This document shows, piece by piece, positions 1 through 8,564 of a DNA stretch of 64,000 nt. The stretch is from positions 1-64,000 of the forward strand of contig NZ_JAGGCS010000012.1 of NCBI RefSeq assembly GCF_022884085.1. The letters are read 5' to 3'. The position numbers and the translations under genes were made by a program. The stretch's first letter is position 1, and every line of letters starts with the position of its first letter. Source of the stretch: Paenirhizobium cremeum (GTDB taxonomy: Bacteria; Pseudomonadota; Alphaproteobacteria; Rhizobiales; Rhizobiaceae). The notes beneath the pieces are model-generated. The model saw nothing but the letters and a program-made list of their open reading frames with translations, was not told the DNA's origin and searched no databases.

Positions 1-205
1 CGCAGGCGCCCTCCCGCGCAGCGGGTTCGTTCTGCGGCCCCAATATGGTCGTTGCCGAAACCATAGGCGATAGGCTGCGTTAACGCAAAGCTGCGCTCAA
101 AGGCAACCCGCCAACGCAAAGCCAAAAGTAATGTGGGTGGTTTTGTGGGGCACCACGCGCATCAAGCGGCTTAACAACGTTAAATCAATATGTTGGAAGA
201 TAAAA

Positions 206-295
206 TGGCGGACAGAGAGGGATTCGAACCCTCGATACGCTTTCACGTATACACGCGTTCCAGGCGTGCGCCTTCAACCACTCGGCCACCTGTCC
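206..295 (-). tRNA. tRNA-Ser (anticodon GGA)
   Basis: Read on the minus strand, this 90-nt segment folds as a class II tRNA. It has a 7-bp acceptor stem ending in a G73 discriminator with an encoded CCA, and a D arm containing GGCCGAGTGG. The anticodon stem CACGC/GCGTG holds the loop CTGGAAC, so the anticodon is GGA. A long variable arm and the GGTTCGAATCC T arm complete the fold. The long variable arm and GGA anticodon identify a serine tRNA reading UCC/UCU. The CCA maps to 206-208. No integrase or att duplication is visible beside the 3' end. Confidence 0.97.
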
Positions 296-342
296 TTAAC
301 AGCTCTCTGCCTCTATCGGGCAGTGCAGCCGGTCGGGCGCGA

Positions 343-370
343 TATATACCGATGAATTTCCGCGGATCAA
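343..370 (-). promoter_or_regulatory. Promoter of tRNA-Ser
   Basis: On the minus strand a -35 TTGATC (370-365) and a -10 TATATA (348-343) are separated by 16 bp. A GC-rich discriminator follows, as is usual for stable-RNA promoters. It lies about 50 bp upstream of the mature tRNA 5' end. Confidence 0.6.
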
Positions 371-388
371 CCCAAATCTGACAGATTT

Positions 389-416
389 TTGACTTGTCCG
401 CGCAAATACCTATCTA
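389..416 (+). promoter_or_regulatory. Probable sigma-70 promoter for the small membrane protein gene
   Basis: TTGACT at 389-394 and TATCTA at 411-416 are separated by 16 bp on the plus strand, about 85 bp upstream of the start at 500. It is back to back with the tRNA-Ser promoter on the opposite strand. Confidence 0.45.
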
Positions 417-499
417 TTAGCTCTTCGCGGACAGGAAGGGGGCCTGGCTGCGGGTGCTGTGCGTTTCGCCGTCCCTCTCGGCAAAAGCTGGAGATGGAA

Positions 500-820
500 A
501 TGCTGCGCTTTGTATTTCGTGCCCTGAGTTTCCTCTGCCTCTGCCTCGCAGTGATCGTGGCGACGATCGATTCGATCGAGTCTGTCTCGATCTCGCAGGT
601 CGCCGTCACTCCGCTCGCCACGACCTGGGCGGAGACTAGCCCTGCAACTCTGGTCGGCGCGCAGTCCCTGGTGGAAGCCTATGCAGGCAAGCCCGTCTGG
701 CAGATCATTTCGGCCTGGCTGCTGCCGCAACCGGCTTTTGCCGTGCTTCTGCTCCTGGCATTGCTGCTGTGGATGATCGGTTACCGGAAGCCTTCGCCCG
801 CCGGCCGTTTTGCGGCCTGA
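500..820 (+). CDS. Small membrane protein of unknown function
   Basis: This 106-residue protein has two hydrophobic segments, one right at the N-terminus (LSFLCLCLAVIVATI) and one near the C-terminus (FAVLLLLALLLWMIGY). About 50 soluble residues lie between them and a short basic tail follows. The predicted topology is a two-helix inner-membrane protein with a periplasmic middle. The start at 500 is preferred because GGAG at 490-493 sits 6 nt upstream; an in-frame ATG at 494 and a longer frame from 389 lack a usable ribosome site. It lies upstream of msrA in the same direction, with an 80-bp gap. I do not recognise a characterised family, so no function is offered. Confidence 0.7.
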   Translation: MLRFVFRALSFLCLCLAVIVATIDSIESVSISQVAVTPLATTWAETSPATLVGAQSLVEAYAGKPVWQIISAWLLPQPAFAVLLLLALLLWMIGYRKPSPAGRFAA

Positions 821-900
821 CCTGTCGGCGGCGGTGCGCCGTACCTATATATGCGACATGAAAAGCCAGAAGCCGCTTCACCGGCCAGAGAGAGGCAAGA

Positions 901-1560
901 ATGTTCCTGATCGACATGTTCAACAAGAAGACCACCATGCCCACCCCGGACACGGCCCTGCCCGGCCGCGACCAGCCGATCCCGACCGCGGAGACCCATT
1001 TCGTCTCAGGCAGGCCGCTCAAGGGACCTTATCCTGAGGGCCTGAAGACGGTCTATCTCGGCATGGGCTGCTTCTGGGGGGCTGAACGCCTGCTCTGGAA
1101 CACGCCCGGCGTCTGGGTGACTGCCGCCGGCTATCAGGGCGGGATCACCCCGAACCCGACCTATCAGGAAACCTGCACAGGGCTCACGGGCCATACCGAA
1201 GTGGTCAAGGTCGTCTACGACCCGGGACAGGTGACACTCGAAGCCCTGCTGAAGATCTTCTTCGAGGCGCACGACCCGACGCAAGGCATGCGTCAGGGCA
1301 ACGACATCGGCACGACCTACCGCTCGGCCATCTATGCCGAGAGCCCTGACGACATAGACACCGCGATCCGCATGCGCGACGCCTTCCAGGAGGCGCTGAT
1401 CGCGTCCGGCCGGAAGATGACGGTGACGACCGAGATCGCGGCGGCCGGTCCCTTCTATTATGCCGAGGACTATCACCAGCAATATCTGGCGAAAAATCCG
1501 GATGGTTATTGCGGTCTTCGCGGCACCGGCGTCTCCTGCCCAATCGCGCCCGCGGCATAA
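901..1560 (+). CDS. msrA: Peptide methionine sulfoxide reductase MsrA
   Basis: Reduces methionine-S-sulfoxide in proteins and free methionine, repairing oxidative damage in the cytoplasm. The catalytic motif GCFWGAE is at residues 56-62 with nucleophile Cys57. Two further cysteines near the C-terminus (about 204 and 213) match the resolving cysteines of the three-cysteine E. coli-type enzyme, which is recycled by thioredoxin. At 219 residues it is normal for the long MsrA form with an N-terminal extension. AGAGAGG lies 5 nt before the ATG. It stands alone: the next gene downstream starts 248 bp later behind a hairpin. No msrB is adjacent. Confidence 0.96.
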   Translation: MFLIDMFNKKTTMPTPDTALPGRDQPIPTAETHFVSGRPLKGPYPEGLKTVYLGMGCFWGAERLLWNTPGVWVTAAGYQGGITPNPTYQETCTGLTGHTEVVKVVYDPGQVTLEALLKIFFEAHDPTQGMRQGNDIGTTYRSAIYAESPDDIDTAIRMRDAFQEALIASGRKMTVTTEIAAAGPFYYAEDYHQQYLAKNPDGYCGLRGTGVSCPIAPAA

Positions 1561-1602
1561 GCGCCCTGCCCAAGACAAGGGCAGAAAGCTCATTGATCTG
1601 AC

Positions 1603-1633
1603 AGGATTTTCGGCAATCGTCGCCGGAAATCCT
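1603..1633 (+). terminator. Hairpin downstream of msrA
   Basis: A 12-bp stem with one mismatch (1603-1614 with 1622-1633) and a 7-nt loop begins about 40 bp after the msrA stop codon. No U-run follows directly, so it may be a weak terminator or an mRNA-stabilising hairpin. The rest of 1561-1807 shows no open gene. It must hold the promoter and leader of the nucleoside importer operon, but no box is convincing by eye. Confidence 0.35.
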
Positions 1634-1807
1634 GCGGTTCCACTATTCCTTTACCGGATGAAAAAAATCTGGTGAATTTTTCCATGAGCCATGCAAGGAT
1701 GCGCGCAGCCAGGCCCTTGATGAGGGGGTCGGTGGTTCCGCAGACATGCCTTCCAAAGGGCTTGCGGGAGGACCCAACAAGATCAATAGCAACAACAGGG
1801 CTGCACA

Positions 1808-2800
1808 ATGAAAAAAACCCTTTTGAGCCTCTTTGCCTTGACCGCCATGTCGGCCACGGCGCTTGCCGCGGACATCAAGCCGGCGCTCGTCTACGGCACA
1901 GGCGGCAAATTCGACAAGTCCTTCAACGAGGCGGCCTATGCCGGCGCAGAGAAGTTCAAGGCGGAAACCGGCATCGAGTATCGCGATTTCGAGCCGACCG
2001 GCGATACCCAGGGTGAACAGGCGATCCGCAACTTCGCATCCAAGGGCTACAATCCGGTCGTTGCCGTCTCCTTTGCCTGGACCTCGGCGATCGAAAAGGT
2101 CGCAGCCGAATTCCCTGACACCAAGTTCGTCCTCGTCGACAGCGTCGTCGATCTGCCGAACGTCCGCTCGGTCGTCTACAAGGAAGAGGAAGGCTCCTAT
2201 CTCGTCGGCGTCCTGGCTGGCCTCGCCTCGAAGACCGGCAAGGTCGGCTTCGTCGGCGGTATGGACATCCCGCTGATCCGCAAGTTCGAATGCGGCTACG
2301 AGCAGGGCGCACGCGCCGCCAAGGCCGACATCCAGGTCTTCCAGAACATGACCGGCACCACCGGTGCGGCATGGAACGACCCGGTTCGCGGGGGTGAACT
2401 CACCAAGAACCAGATCGACCAGGGCGCGGACGTCATCTATGCGGCAGCCGGCGCCACCGGCCTCGGCGTGCTGCAGACCGCCGCCGACAACGGCAAGCTT
2501 TCGATCGGCGTCGATTCGAACCAGAACCACCTGCATCCGGGTTCGGTTCTGACCTCGATGGTCAAGCGCGTCGACCTCGCCGTGTACAACGCCTATGCCG
2601 ATGCCAAGGGCGACAAGTTCACCGCCGGCGTCCAAGCGCTCGGCGTCAAGGAAGACGGTGTTGCCTATGCCCTCGACGAGAACAACGCCAAGCTGATTAC
2701 CGACGACATGAAGGCAGCGGTCGAAAAGGCCAAGGCCGACATCATTGCCGGCACGATCAAGGTCCATGACTACATGTCGGACAATTCCTGCCCGAAGTGA
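1808..2800 (+). CDS. BMP-family ABC transporter substrate-binding protein (nucleoside uptake)
   Basis: Periplasmic solute receptor of the Bmp/Med family, which binds purine nucleosides in characterised relatives. Residues 1-20 form a signal peptide ending ALA before ADIKP. No lipobox cysteine is present, so it is probably a free periplasmic protein. The mature part begins with the family pattern PALVYGTGGKFDKSFNEAAY. At 330 residues the length is usual. It heads a run with one ATPase, two permeases and nucleoside catabolic enzymes, which supports nucleosides as ligand. A strong terminator follows it at once, so the receptor mRNA can be made in excess over the membrane parts, a common arrangement in ABC importers. 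The exact ligand is inferred. Confidence 0.93.
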   Translation: MKKTLLSLFALTAMSATALAADIKPALVYGTGGKFDKSFNEAAYAGAEKFKAETGIEYRDFEPTGDTQGEQAIRNFASKGYNPVVAVSFAWTSAIEKVAAEFPDTKFVLVDSVVDLPNVRSVVYKEEEGSYLVGVLAGLASKTGKVGFVGGMDIPLIRKFECGYEQGARAAKADIQVFQNMTGTTGAAWNDPVRGGELTKNQIDQGADVIYAAAGATGLGVLQTAADNGKLSIGVDSNQNHLHPGSVLTSMVKRVDLAVYNAYADAKGDKFTAGVQALGVKEDGVAYALDENNAKLITDDMKAAVEKAKADIIAGTIKVHDYMSDNSCPK

Positions 2801-2808
2801 TCTGATAC

Positions 2809-2846
2809 GGGCGCAAGACGGCATGATCGGCCGTCTTGCGCCCTTT
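2809..2846 (+). terminator. Terminator after the substrate-binding protein gene
   Basis: A perfect 14-bp GC-rich stem (2809-2822 with 2830-2843), a 7-nt loop and a short T-run begin 8 bp after the stop codon. It probably limits read-through into the transporter genes. Confidence 0.85.
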
Positions 2847-2966
2847 CCATGTCTTGAGCATCCTGTCCGCGCCGGAAGCGGGACGATCAAACGGGCGGGC
2901 TGCTTCAAAAATCCATAAAAGAGGGCGTTCACCGCAGGCTTGCGGGCAACGCTCCGGGGGATTGGA

Positions 2967-4487
2967 ATGAGCGAAACGAACCGGGCACCGGCGATCGAGC
3001 TGATCGGCATCGACAAGAAATTCGGCGCCGTGCATGCCAACAAGAACATCAACCTGACCGTGGCCAAGGGTTCGATCCACGGCATCATCGGCGAGAATGG
3101 AGCCGGAAAATCGACGCTGATGTCGATCCTTTACGGCTTTTATCATGCCGACAGCGGCAGCATACACATCGACGGCAAGCCAGTTGCGATTCGCGACAGC
3201 CAGTCGGCGATCGCCGCCGGCATCGGCATGGTGCACCAGCACTTCATGCTGGTCGAAAATTTCACCGTGCTTGAAAACCTGATGCTCGGCGCCGAAGGCG
3301 GCGCCCTGCTCGGCAAGGGCACGGACAAGGCGCGCGCGGCGCTGAAGAAGCTCGAGGACGATTACGAGCTCGAGGTCGACCCGGACGCAGTCATCGAGGA
3401 ACTGCCGGTCGGGCTGCAGCAGCGCGTCGAAATCCTGAAAGCCATGTATCGCGGCGCCGAGATCCTTATCCTCGACGAACCCACCGGGGTTCTGACGCCG
3501 GCCGAGGCCGATCATCTGTTCAAGATCCTGCGCGTGCTGCGCGACCAGGGCAAGACCGTGATCCTGATTACCCACAAGCTGCGGGAGATCATGGCGATCA
3601 CCGACACGGTGTCGGTGATGCGCCGCGGCGAGATCGTGGCAACCCGCAAGACGGCGGAGACGACGGTGGAGGAACTCGCCGAACTGATGGTCGGGCGACG
3701 GGTGCTGCTGCATGTCGAAAAGGGCAGCGCCAAGCCGGGAGACGTCTATCTTTCGGTGCGCAACCTCACCGTCAAGGACAGCCGCGGCGTCACCATGGTC
3801 GACAACGTCTCCTTCGACGTTCGGGCCGGCGAGATCGTCGGCATAGCGGGCGTGGCGGGCAACGGCCAGAGCGAACTGCTGGAAGCCATTACCGGCATCC
3901 GCAAGCCGACATCGGGCGAGATCTTCATTTGCGGCGAACCGGTCGCCGGCTATGATCCGGCGAAGCTGCGCTCCATCGGTCTAGCCCATATCCCGGAAGA
4001 CCGGCATCACATGGGCCTTATCCTGCCGTTCGAGGAAAGCCAGAATGCCATTCTCGGCTACCACCGCGATCAGCGCTACGGCAAAGGCCCGTTCCTCGAT
4101 CCCGACCTCATCCGCAAGGCGGCCGTCGAAGAGATCGAGAAATACGACATCCGGCCGCCGAACCCACGGCTCAAGACCGCCAACTTCTCCGGCGGCAACC
4201 AGCAGAAGATCGTCGTCGCTCGCGAAATCGAGCGCGACCCGAAACTTCTTATCGTCGGCCAGCCGACCCGCGGCGTCGATATCGGCGCCATCGAATTCAT
4301 CCATCGCCGGATCGTGGAGACCCGCGACGCCGGCAAGGCCGTGCTTCTGGTGTCCGTCGAACTCGACGAGATCCGTTCGCTCTCCGACCGTATCCTGGTG
4401 ATGTTCGCCGGCAAGATCGTCGGCGAGAAGAGCCCGGAAACCGGCGAACAGACACTCGGCCTGATGATGGCCGGCATTGCCGCATGA
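2967..4487 (+). CDS. ABC transporter ATP-binding protein, two nucleotide-binding domains (nucleoside uptake)
   Basis: Energises the nucleoside importer; both nucleotide-binding domains are fused in one 506-residue chain, as in sugar and nucleoside importers of this class. Domain 1 has Walker A GENGAGKST (42-50), Q-loop region MVHQHF, a degenerate signature LPVGLQQ and Walker B ILILDEPTG. Domain 2 has the typical degenerate Walker A GVAGNGQSE, an intact signature FSGGNQQK and Walker B LLIVGQPTRGVD. Only one fully competent ATP site is therefore expected, which is normal for the family. The start at 2967 has GGGGG 6 nt upstream; the earlier in-frame start at 2940 has none. An ATGA junction and a tight spacing couple it to the permease genes. 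Confidence 0.95.
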   Translation: MSETNRAPAIELIGIDKKFGAVHANKNINLTVAKGSIHGIIGENGAGKSTLMSILYGFYHADSGSIHIDGKPVAIRDSQSAIAAGIGMVHQHFMLVENFTVLENLMLGAEGGALLGKGTDKARAALKKLEDDYELEVDPDAVIEELPVGLQQRVEILKAMYRGAEILILDEPTGVLTPAEADHLFKILRVLRDQGKTVILITHKLREIMAITDTVSVMRRGEIVATRKTAETTVEELAELMVGRRVLLHVEKGSAKPGDVYLSVRNLTVKDSRGVTMVDNVSFDVRAGEIVGIAGVAGNGQSELLEAITGIRKPTSGEIFICGEPVAGYDPAKLRSIGLAHIPEDRHHMGLILPFEESQNAILGYHRDQRYGKGPFLDPDLIRKAAVEEIEKYDIRPPNPRLKTANFSGGNQQKIVVAREIERDPKLLIVGQPTRGVDIGAIEFIHRRIVETRDAGKAVLLVSVELDEIRSLSDRILVMFAGKIVGEKSPETGEQTLGLMMAGIAA

Positions 4488-4494
4488 GGTTTTG

Positions 4495-5598
4495 ATGAGT
4501 ACCGCTTCCGTACCCCTTCCCAACTGGATCAACTACGCGCTTCTGCCGTTGCTCAACCTCATCCTGGCGTTTCTGGTGTCCGGCCTCGTCGTCTGGATCA
4601 TCGGCGAAAATCCCTATGAGGCGCTGAAGCTCATGCTCGCCGGCGCACTCGGGCGCGGCGAGGGCATCGGCTTCACGCTCTATTATGCGACCAACTTCAT
4701 CTTCACCGGCCTCTCCGTCGCCGTCGCCTATCATGCGGGGCTGTTCAACATCGGCTCGGAAGGCCAGGCCTATGTCGGCGGTCTCGGCGCGGCACTCGTG
4801 GCGCTGGCGCTCGACCATTACGTGCCGTGGTACGTGACGATGCCCTTCGCGGTTCTGGGTGCCGCCGCCTTCGGCGCGGCATGGGCGCTGATCCCCGCAT
4901 GGCTGCAGGCCAAACGCGGCAGCCATATCGTCATCACCACCATCATGTTCAATTTCATCGGCGCGGCGCTGATGGTCTACCTGCTCGTCAACGTGCTGAT
5001 CGTGCCGGGCAAGATGGCTCCGGAAACCCGCACCTTCCTGCCGGGCGGCCAGTTGCCGAAGCTCGACTGGCTGATGGCGCTGTTCGGGCTGAAGCTCGGT
5101 CCGGCCCCCTTCAATGTTTCCTTCCTGATCGCGCTCTTCATGTGCGTCGTCGTCTGGGTGCTGATCTGGCGCACCAAGCTCGGCTACGAGATGCGCACGC
5201 TCGGGCTTTCCCGCCCGGGAGCGGCTTACGCCGGCATTCCCTATGTGAAGATCGTCATGGTCACCATGCTGATATCAGGCGGGCTTGCCGGAATGATGGC
5301 GCTCAATCCGGTGCTCGGCGCCTCCGCCCGCCTGCAGGTCGAGTTCGTCGGCGGGGCCGGCTTCGTCGGCATCGCGGTTTCGCTGATGGGACGCAGCCAC
5401 CCTCTCGGCATCCTGCTCGCGGCCATCCTCTTCGGGGTGCTCTACCAGGGCGGCGCCGAGCTTTCCTTCGACATGCCGAACATCACCCGTGACATGATCG
5501 TCGTGATCCAGGGTCTCGTCATCCTGTTTGCCGGCGCGCTGGAATACATGTTCCGTCCGGCGATCGTGCGCATCTACCAGCAATTCGTGAGAGGTTGA
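4495..5598 (+). CDS. ABC transporter permease 1 (nucleoside uptake)
   Basis: Integral inner-membrane permease of the branched-chain amino acid/ribose-type (BPD_transp_2) family, 367 residues with about nine to ten hydrophobic segments. The motif HAGLFNIGSEGQ near residue 80 is typical of the Bmp-linked nucleoside permeases (YufP-like). The start at 4495 has GAGG 5 nt upstream; an alternative TTG at 4477 would overlap the ATPase gene. It forms the heterodimeric channel with the next gene. Confidence 0.93.
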   Translation: MSTASVPLPNWINYALLPLLNLILAFLVSGLVVWIIGENPYEALKLMLAGALGRGEGIGFTLYYATNFIFTGLSVAVAYHAGLFNIGSEGQAYVGGLGAALVALALDHYVPWYVTMPFAVLGAAAFGAAWALIPAWLQAKRGSHIVITTIMFNFIGAALMVYLLVNVLIVPGKMAPETRTFLPGGQLPKLDWLMALFGLKLGPAPFNVSFLIALFMCVVVWVLIWRTKLGYEMRTLGLSRPGAAYAGIPYVKIVMVTMLISGGLAGMMALNPVLGASARLQVEFVGGAGFVGIAVSLMGRSHPLGILLAAILFGVLYQGGAELSFDMPNITRDMIVVIQGLVILFAGALEYMFRPAIVRIYQQFVRG

Positions 5599-5607
5599 GG
5601 CAAGACG

Positions 5608-6579
5608 ATGGATTTCTTCGATATCCTCATCAGCATTCTGGGATCGACCATCCGCCTGTCGATCCCGCTGATCTTTACCGCCCTTGCAGGCCTCTTTTCC
5701 GAACGCTCCGGCATCTTCGACATCGGGCTCGAAGGCAAGATGCTGGCAGCAGCCTTCGCAGCGGCATCGGCAGCCTACATGACGGGATCGCCGTGGATCG
5801 GCCTTGCGTCGGGTATCGGCGTTTCACTCGCCTTCTCGCTGGTGCACGGCTTTGCATCGATCACCAATCGCGGCAACCAGATCGTCTCGGGCGTCGCGAT
5901 CAACTTCGTGGCGGCCGGCCTCACCGTCGTTCTGGGACAGGCCTGGTTCGGCCAGGGCGGCCGCACGCCGCAGCTCGCGGGCAGCGCACGCTTCTCGCCG
6001 ATCACGCTGCCGGGGGCGGAGGCGATGCGCGACGTGCCGGTGATCGGCCCGCTTTATGCCAACGTGATCTCCGGCAACAACCTGCTCACCTATCTTGCCT
6101 TCCTGGCGGTGCCGCTTTCGTGGTGGGTGCTTTACCGTACGCGCTTTGGCCTCAGACTTCGCGCGGTCGGCGAAAACCCCGGCGCAGTCGATACCGCCGG
6201 CATCTCGGTGACATGGCTGCGCTACCGGGCCGTGCTGGTCGCGGGCTTTCTCTGCGGCTTCTCGGGCACCTATCTGGCAATCGCCCAGTCGGCGGCCTTC
6301 ATCAAGGACATGTCGGCCGGCAAGGGCTATATCGCGCTCGCCGCGCTGATCTTTGCCAAGTGGAAGCCGGTGCCGGTGCTGCTCGCCTGCCTGCTCTTCG
6401 GCTTCCTCGATGCGCTCGCGAATTTCATGCAGGGCAAGTCCGTGCCGCTGATCGGCGAAGTGCCTGTCCAGATCTTCCAGGCACTGCCCTACATTCTGAC
6501 CTGCATCCTGCTCGCCGGCTTCATCGGCGCGGCAAACCCGCCGAAAGCCGGCGGCGTACCCTATGTGAAGGAGCGCTGA
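5608..6579 (+). CDS. ABC transporter permease 2 (nucleoside uptake)
   Basis: Second permease (YufQ-like) of the nucleoside importer, 323 residues and eight or more hydrophobic helices. It carries the diagnostic ERSGIFDIGLEGKM stretch near residue 30 and GLRLRAVGENPGAVDTAGI in a cytoplasmic loop, the usual contact site for the ATPase. It begins 9 bp after permease 1 and ends 3 bp before cdd, so importer and deaminase are almost certainly on one mRNA. Confidence 0.93.
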   Translation: MDFFDILISILGSTIRLSIPLIFTALAGLFSERSGIFDIGLEGKMLAAAFAAASAAYMTGSPWIGLASGIGVSLAFSLVHGFASITNRGNQIVSGVAINFVAAGLTVVLGQAWFGQGGRTPQLAGSARFSPITLPGAEAMRDVPVIGPLYANVISGNNLLTYLAFLAVPLSWWVLYRTRFGLRLRAVGENPGAVDTAGISVTWLRYRAVLVAGFLCGFSGTYLAIAQSAAFIKDMSAGKGYIALAALIFAKWKPVPVLLACLLFGFLDALANFMQGKSVPLIGEVPVQIFQALPYILTCILLAGFIGAANPPKAGGVPYVKER

Positions 6580-6582
6580 ACC

Positions 6583-6975
6583 ATGTCGCACGATCTCTTC
6601 GAAGCCGCACGCGGCGCGATGAAGTTCGCCCATGTGCCCTATTCCAAGTTCCCTGTCGGCGCGGCCATCCGCGCCGATGACGGCAAGGTCTATACCGGCG
6701 CCAATATCGAGAATCTTTCCTTCCCGCAGGGCTGGTGCGCCGAACCGACGGCCATTGGCTGCATGGTCATGGGCGGGGGCAGGAAGATCGTCGAAATGGC
6801 CGTGATCGCCGAGAAGCTGGCGCTTTGCCCTCCCTGCGGCGGATGCCGGCAGAAGATCTCCGAATTCGCGGATGCCGGCACGAAGATCTATCTGTGCGAC
6901 GAAGTCGGCGTGCAGAAAACCATGACCATGGCAGAACTCCTGCCCTTCAGCTTCGAGACGGACATCCTCGGATGA
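6583..6975 (+). CDS. cdd: Cytidine deaminase
   Basis: Deaminates cytidine and deoxycytidine to uridine and deoxyuridine. The zinc motif is the homotetrameric type: Cys52-Ala-Glu54 (WCAEPTA), with Glu54 as proton shuttle, and Cys85/Cys88 in PPCGGCRQ. At 130 residues it matches the short cdd class. It lies directly behind the nucleoside permeases, and its stop codon overlaps the start of the phosphorylase gene (ATGA), which implies translational coupling. Confidence 0.96.
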   Translation: MSHDLFEAARGAMKFAHVPYSKFPVGAAIRADDGKVYTGANIENLSFPQGWCAEPTAIGCMVMGGGRKIVEMAVIAEKLALCPPCGGCRQKISEFADAGTKIYLCDEVGVQKTMTMAELLPFSFETDILG

Positions 6976-7787
6976 AGGCGGTGATCGATCTTCTCGTCGA
7001 CCGGCTGAACGGGCTGGTGCCGCGTCATGGCATCGTTCTCGGCTCGGGTCTCGGCTCGCTCGTCGATGAAATCCGCAACCCGATCCGCATTCCCTATACC
7101 GAGCTGCCGGGCTTTCCGGTGAGCGGCGTATCGGGCCATGCCGGTGCCGTGGTGGCTGGCCTGCTCGGCAATGTGCCGGTCATCATGCTCGCCGGCCGCA
7201 TCCATTACTACGAACACGGCGACCCGAATGCGATGCGCCTGCCGATCCAGGTGCTGATGGGGCTCGGCGTGCAGTCGCTGATCCTCACCAATTCGGCCGG
7301 ATCGCTGCGCGAGGACATGCCTCCGGGCTCGGTGATGCTGATCTCGGACCACATCAATTTCTCCGGCCACAACCCGCTGATCGGCCAGGACAGCGACAGG
7401 CGCTTCGTCGGCATGACGGCGGCCTATGACGCGGAACTTTCCGCCGCAATGCGCCGCGCGGCGGAAGAAGAAGGCATTCCGCTTTCCTCCGGTGTCTACA
7501 TGTGGTTCTCCGGCCCAAGCTTCGAAACGCCGGCCGAGATCCGCATGGCGCGCATTCTCGGCGCCGACGCGGTCGGCATGTCGACCGTTCCGGAAGTGAT
7601 CCTTGCGCGCTTTTTTGGGCTGCGCGTCGCCGCCGCATCGGTTATTACCAATTACGGAGCCGGCATGACGGGTGCTGAACTCAGTCACGAAGAGACCAAG
7701 GACATGGCTCCCATCGGCGGAAAACGACTTGCCGCCATCCTCAAAAGGATGATTGCCGGCGGAGGGACGACCCATGGACACGCATGA
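6972..7787 (+). CDS. Purine-nucleoside phosphorylase (trimeric PNP-I family)
   Basis: Splits purine (deoxy)nucleosides with phosphate into base and (deoxy)ribose 1-phosphate. At 271 residues it has the phosphate loop VLGSGLG near residue 22, the family stretch GRIHYYEHGD, TNSAGSLRED, and GPSFETPAEIRM with GADAVGMSTVPE. The usual base-binding ITN is followed by YGAGM. These motifs place it in the PunA/XapA class, not the hexameric DeoD class. Specificity for guanosine/inosine versus adenosine cannot be told, and adenosine could enter through the nearby adenosine deaminase. The gene overlaps cdd by 4 bp and deoC by 14 bp. Confidence 0.93.
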   Translation: MKAVIDLLVDRLNGLVPRHGIVLGSGLGSLVDEIRNPIRIPYTELPGFPVSGVSGHAGAVVAGLLGNVPVIMLAGRIHYYEHGDPNAMRLPIQVLMGLGVQSLILTNSAGSLREDMPPGSVMLISDHINFSGHNPLIGQDSDRRFVGMTAAYDAELSAAMRRAAEEEGIPLSSGVYMWFSGPSFETPAEIRMARILGADAVGMSTVPEVILARFFGLRVAAASVITNYGAGMTGAELSHEETKDMAPIGGKRLAAILKRMIAGGGTTHGHA

Positions 7788-8547
7788 ACTGCGGGCGACA
7801 GCCGCCCGTGCCTTGTCGCTGCTCGACCTGACCAATCTCAAGGACGACTGCACGCCGGCGGCCATCGAGGCGCTGTGCGAACGGGCGCTGACGCCTTACG
7901 GCCATACGGCAGCGATCTGCATATGGCCGCGCTTCGTGCCCCAGGCGCGCGCGCTGTTCGGGGCGGAAACACCTGTCCGGATCGCGACGGTCGTTAACTT
8001 TCCTTCCGGGGAGATGAAGGTCGAGGACGTGGTTGCCGAAACCCGCGACGCGATTGCCGACGGGGCTGACGAGATCGACGTGGTCGTCCCCTATCGCGCG
8101 CTGCTTTCCGGCGACGAACAGGCCGTCAGCGACATGGTCGCCGGCGTGAAGGCCGCCTGCGGTCCGGCCATCACGCTCAAAACGATTCTGGAGACAGGCG
8201 AAATCAAGGACATGGCCCTGGTTCGACGCGCCTCGGAACTGGCGATCGAAGCGGGCGCGGATTTCATCAAGACCTCAACCGGCAAGGTCTCCGTCAACGC
8301 CACGCTGGAAGCGGCCGACACCATGCTGCAGGCGATCCGCGACAGCCGCAAGAAGGTGGGCTTCAAGCCGGCGGGCGGTATCTCCACCGTGGCGGACGCT
8401 GCCCTCTATCTTCGGCTTGCAGACACGATCATGGGCGAGGACTGGGCGATACCGTCGACCTTCCGCTTCGGCGCGTCCGGCCTGCTCGACGACATTCTGT
8501 CCGTGCTTGGCGGCGGGCGCGCGGTCACCGACAATTCCGATTACTGA
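7774..8547 (+). CDS. deoC: Deoxyribose-phosphate aldolase
   Basis: Cleaves 2-deoxyribose 5-phosphate to glyceraldehyde 3-phosphate and acetaldehyde, the exit from deoxynucleoside catabolism. The Schiff-base lysine is Lys166 in DFIKTSTGKV, and DEIDVVVP (about 99-106) carries the conserved acid. The 257-residue length is normal for the Gram-negative form. The ATG at 7774 has GGAGG 8 nt upstream; the longer frame starting TTG at 7753 is less likely. It overlaps the 3' end of the phosphorylase gene. Confidence 0.95.
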   Translation: MDTHELRATAARALSLLDLTNLKDDCTPAAIEALCERALTPYGHTAAICIWPRFVPQARALFGAETPVRIATVVNFPSGEMKVEDVVAETRDAIADGADEIDVVVPYRALLSGDEQAVSDMVAGVKAACGPAITLKTILETGEIKDMALVRRASELAIEAGADFIKTSTGKVSVNATLEAADTMLQAIRDSRKKVGFKPAGGISTVADAALYLRLADTIMGEDWAIPSTFRFGASGLLDDILSVLGGGRAVTDNSDY

Positions 8548-8564
8548 AACCCTGACCGTCAGAC

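Noticed and set aside
1..205. Possible integration site or island edge next to tRNA-Ser
   Set aside because: No integrase, no repeat of the tRNA 3' end and no composition change is visible in the window; only a small TTAAC-AAC-GTTAA palindrome at 171-183.
131..381. Overlapping plus-strand frames across the tRNA-Ser gene
   Set aside because: They read through a clear tRNA and are not translated genes.
2801..2966. Search for a purine riboswitch before the nucleoside transporter genes
   Set aside because: Only a plain terminator and a small hairpin are present; no riboswitch core motif was found.
1643..3088. 481-codon open frame on the minus strand opposite the substrate-binding protein gene
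   Set aside because: It mirrors a well supported gene in GC-rich DNA, has no ribosome site or family pattern, and is rich in Arg, Gly and Val typical of antisense shadows.
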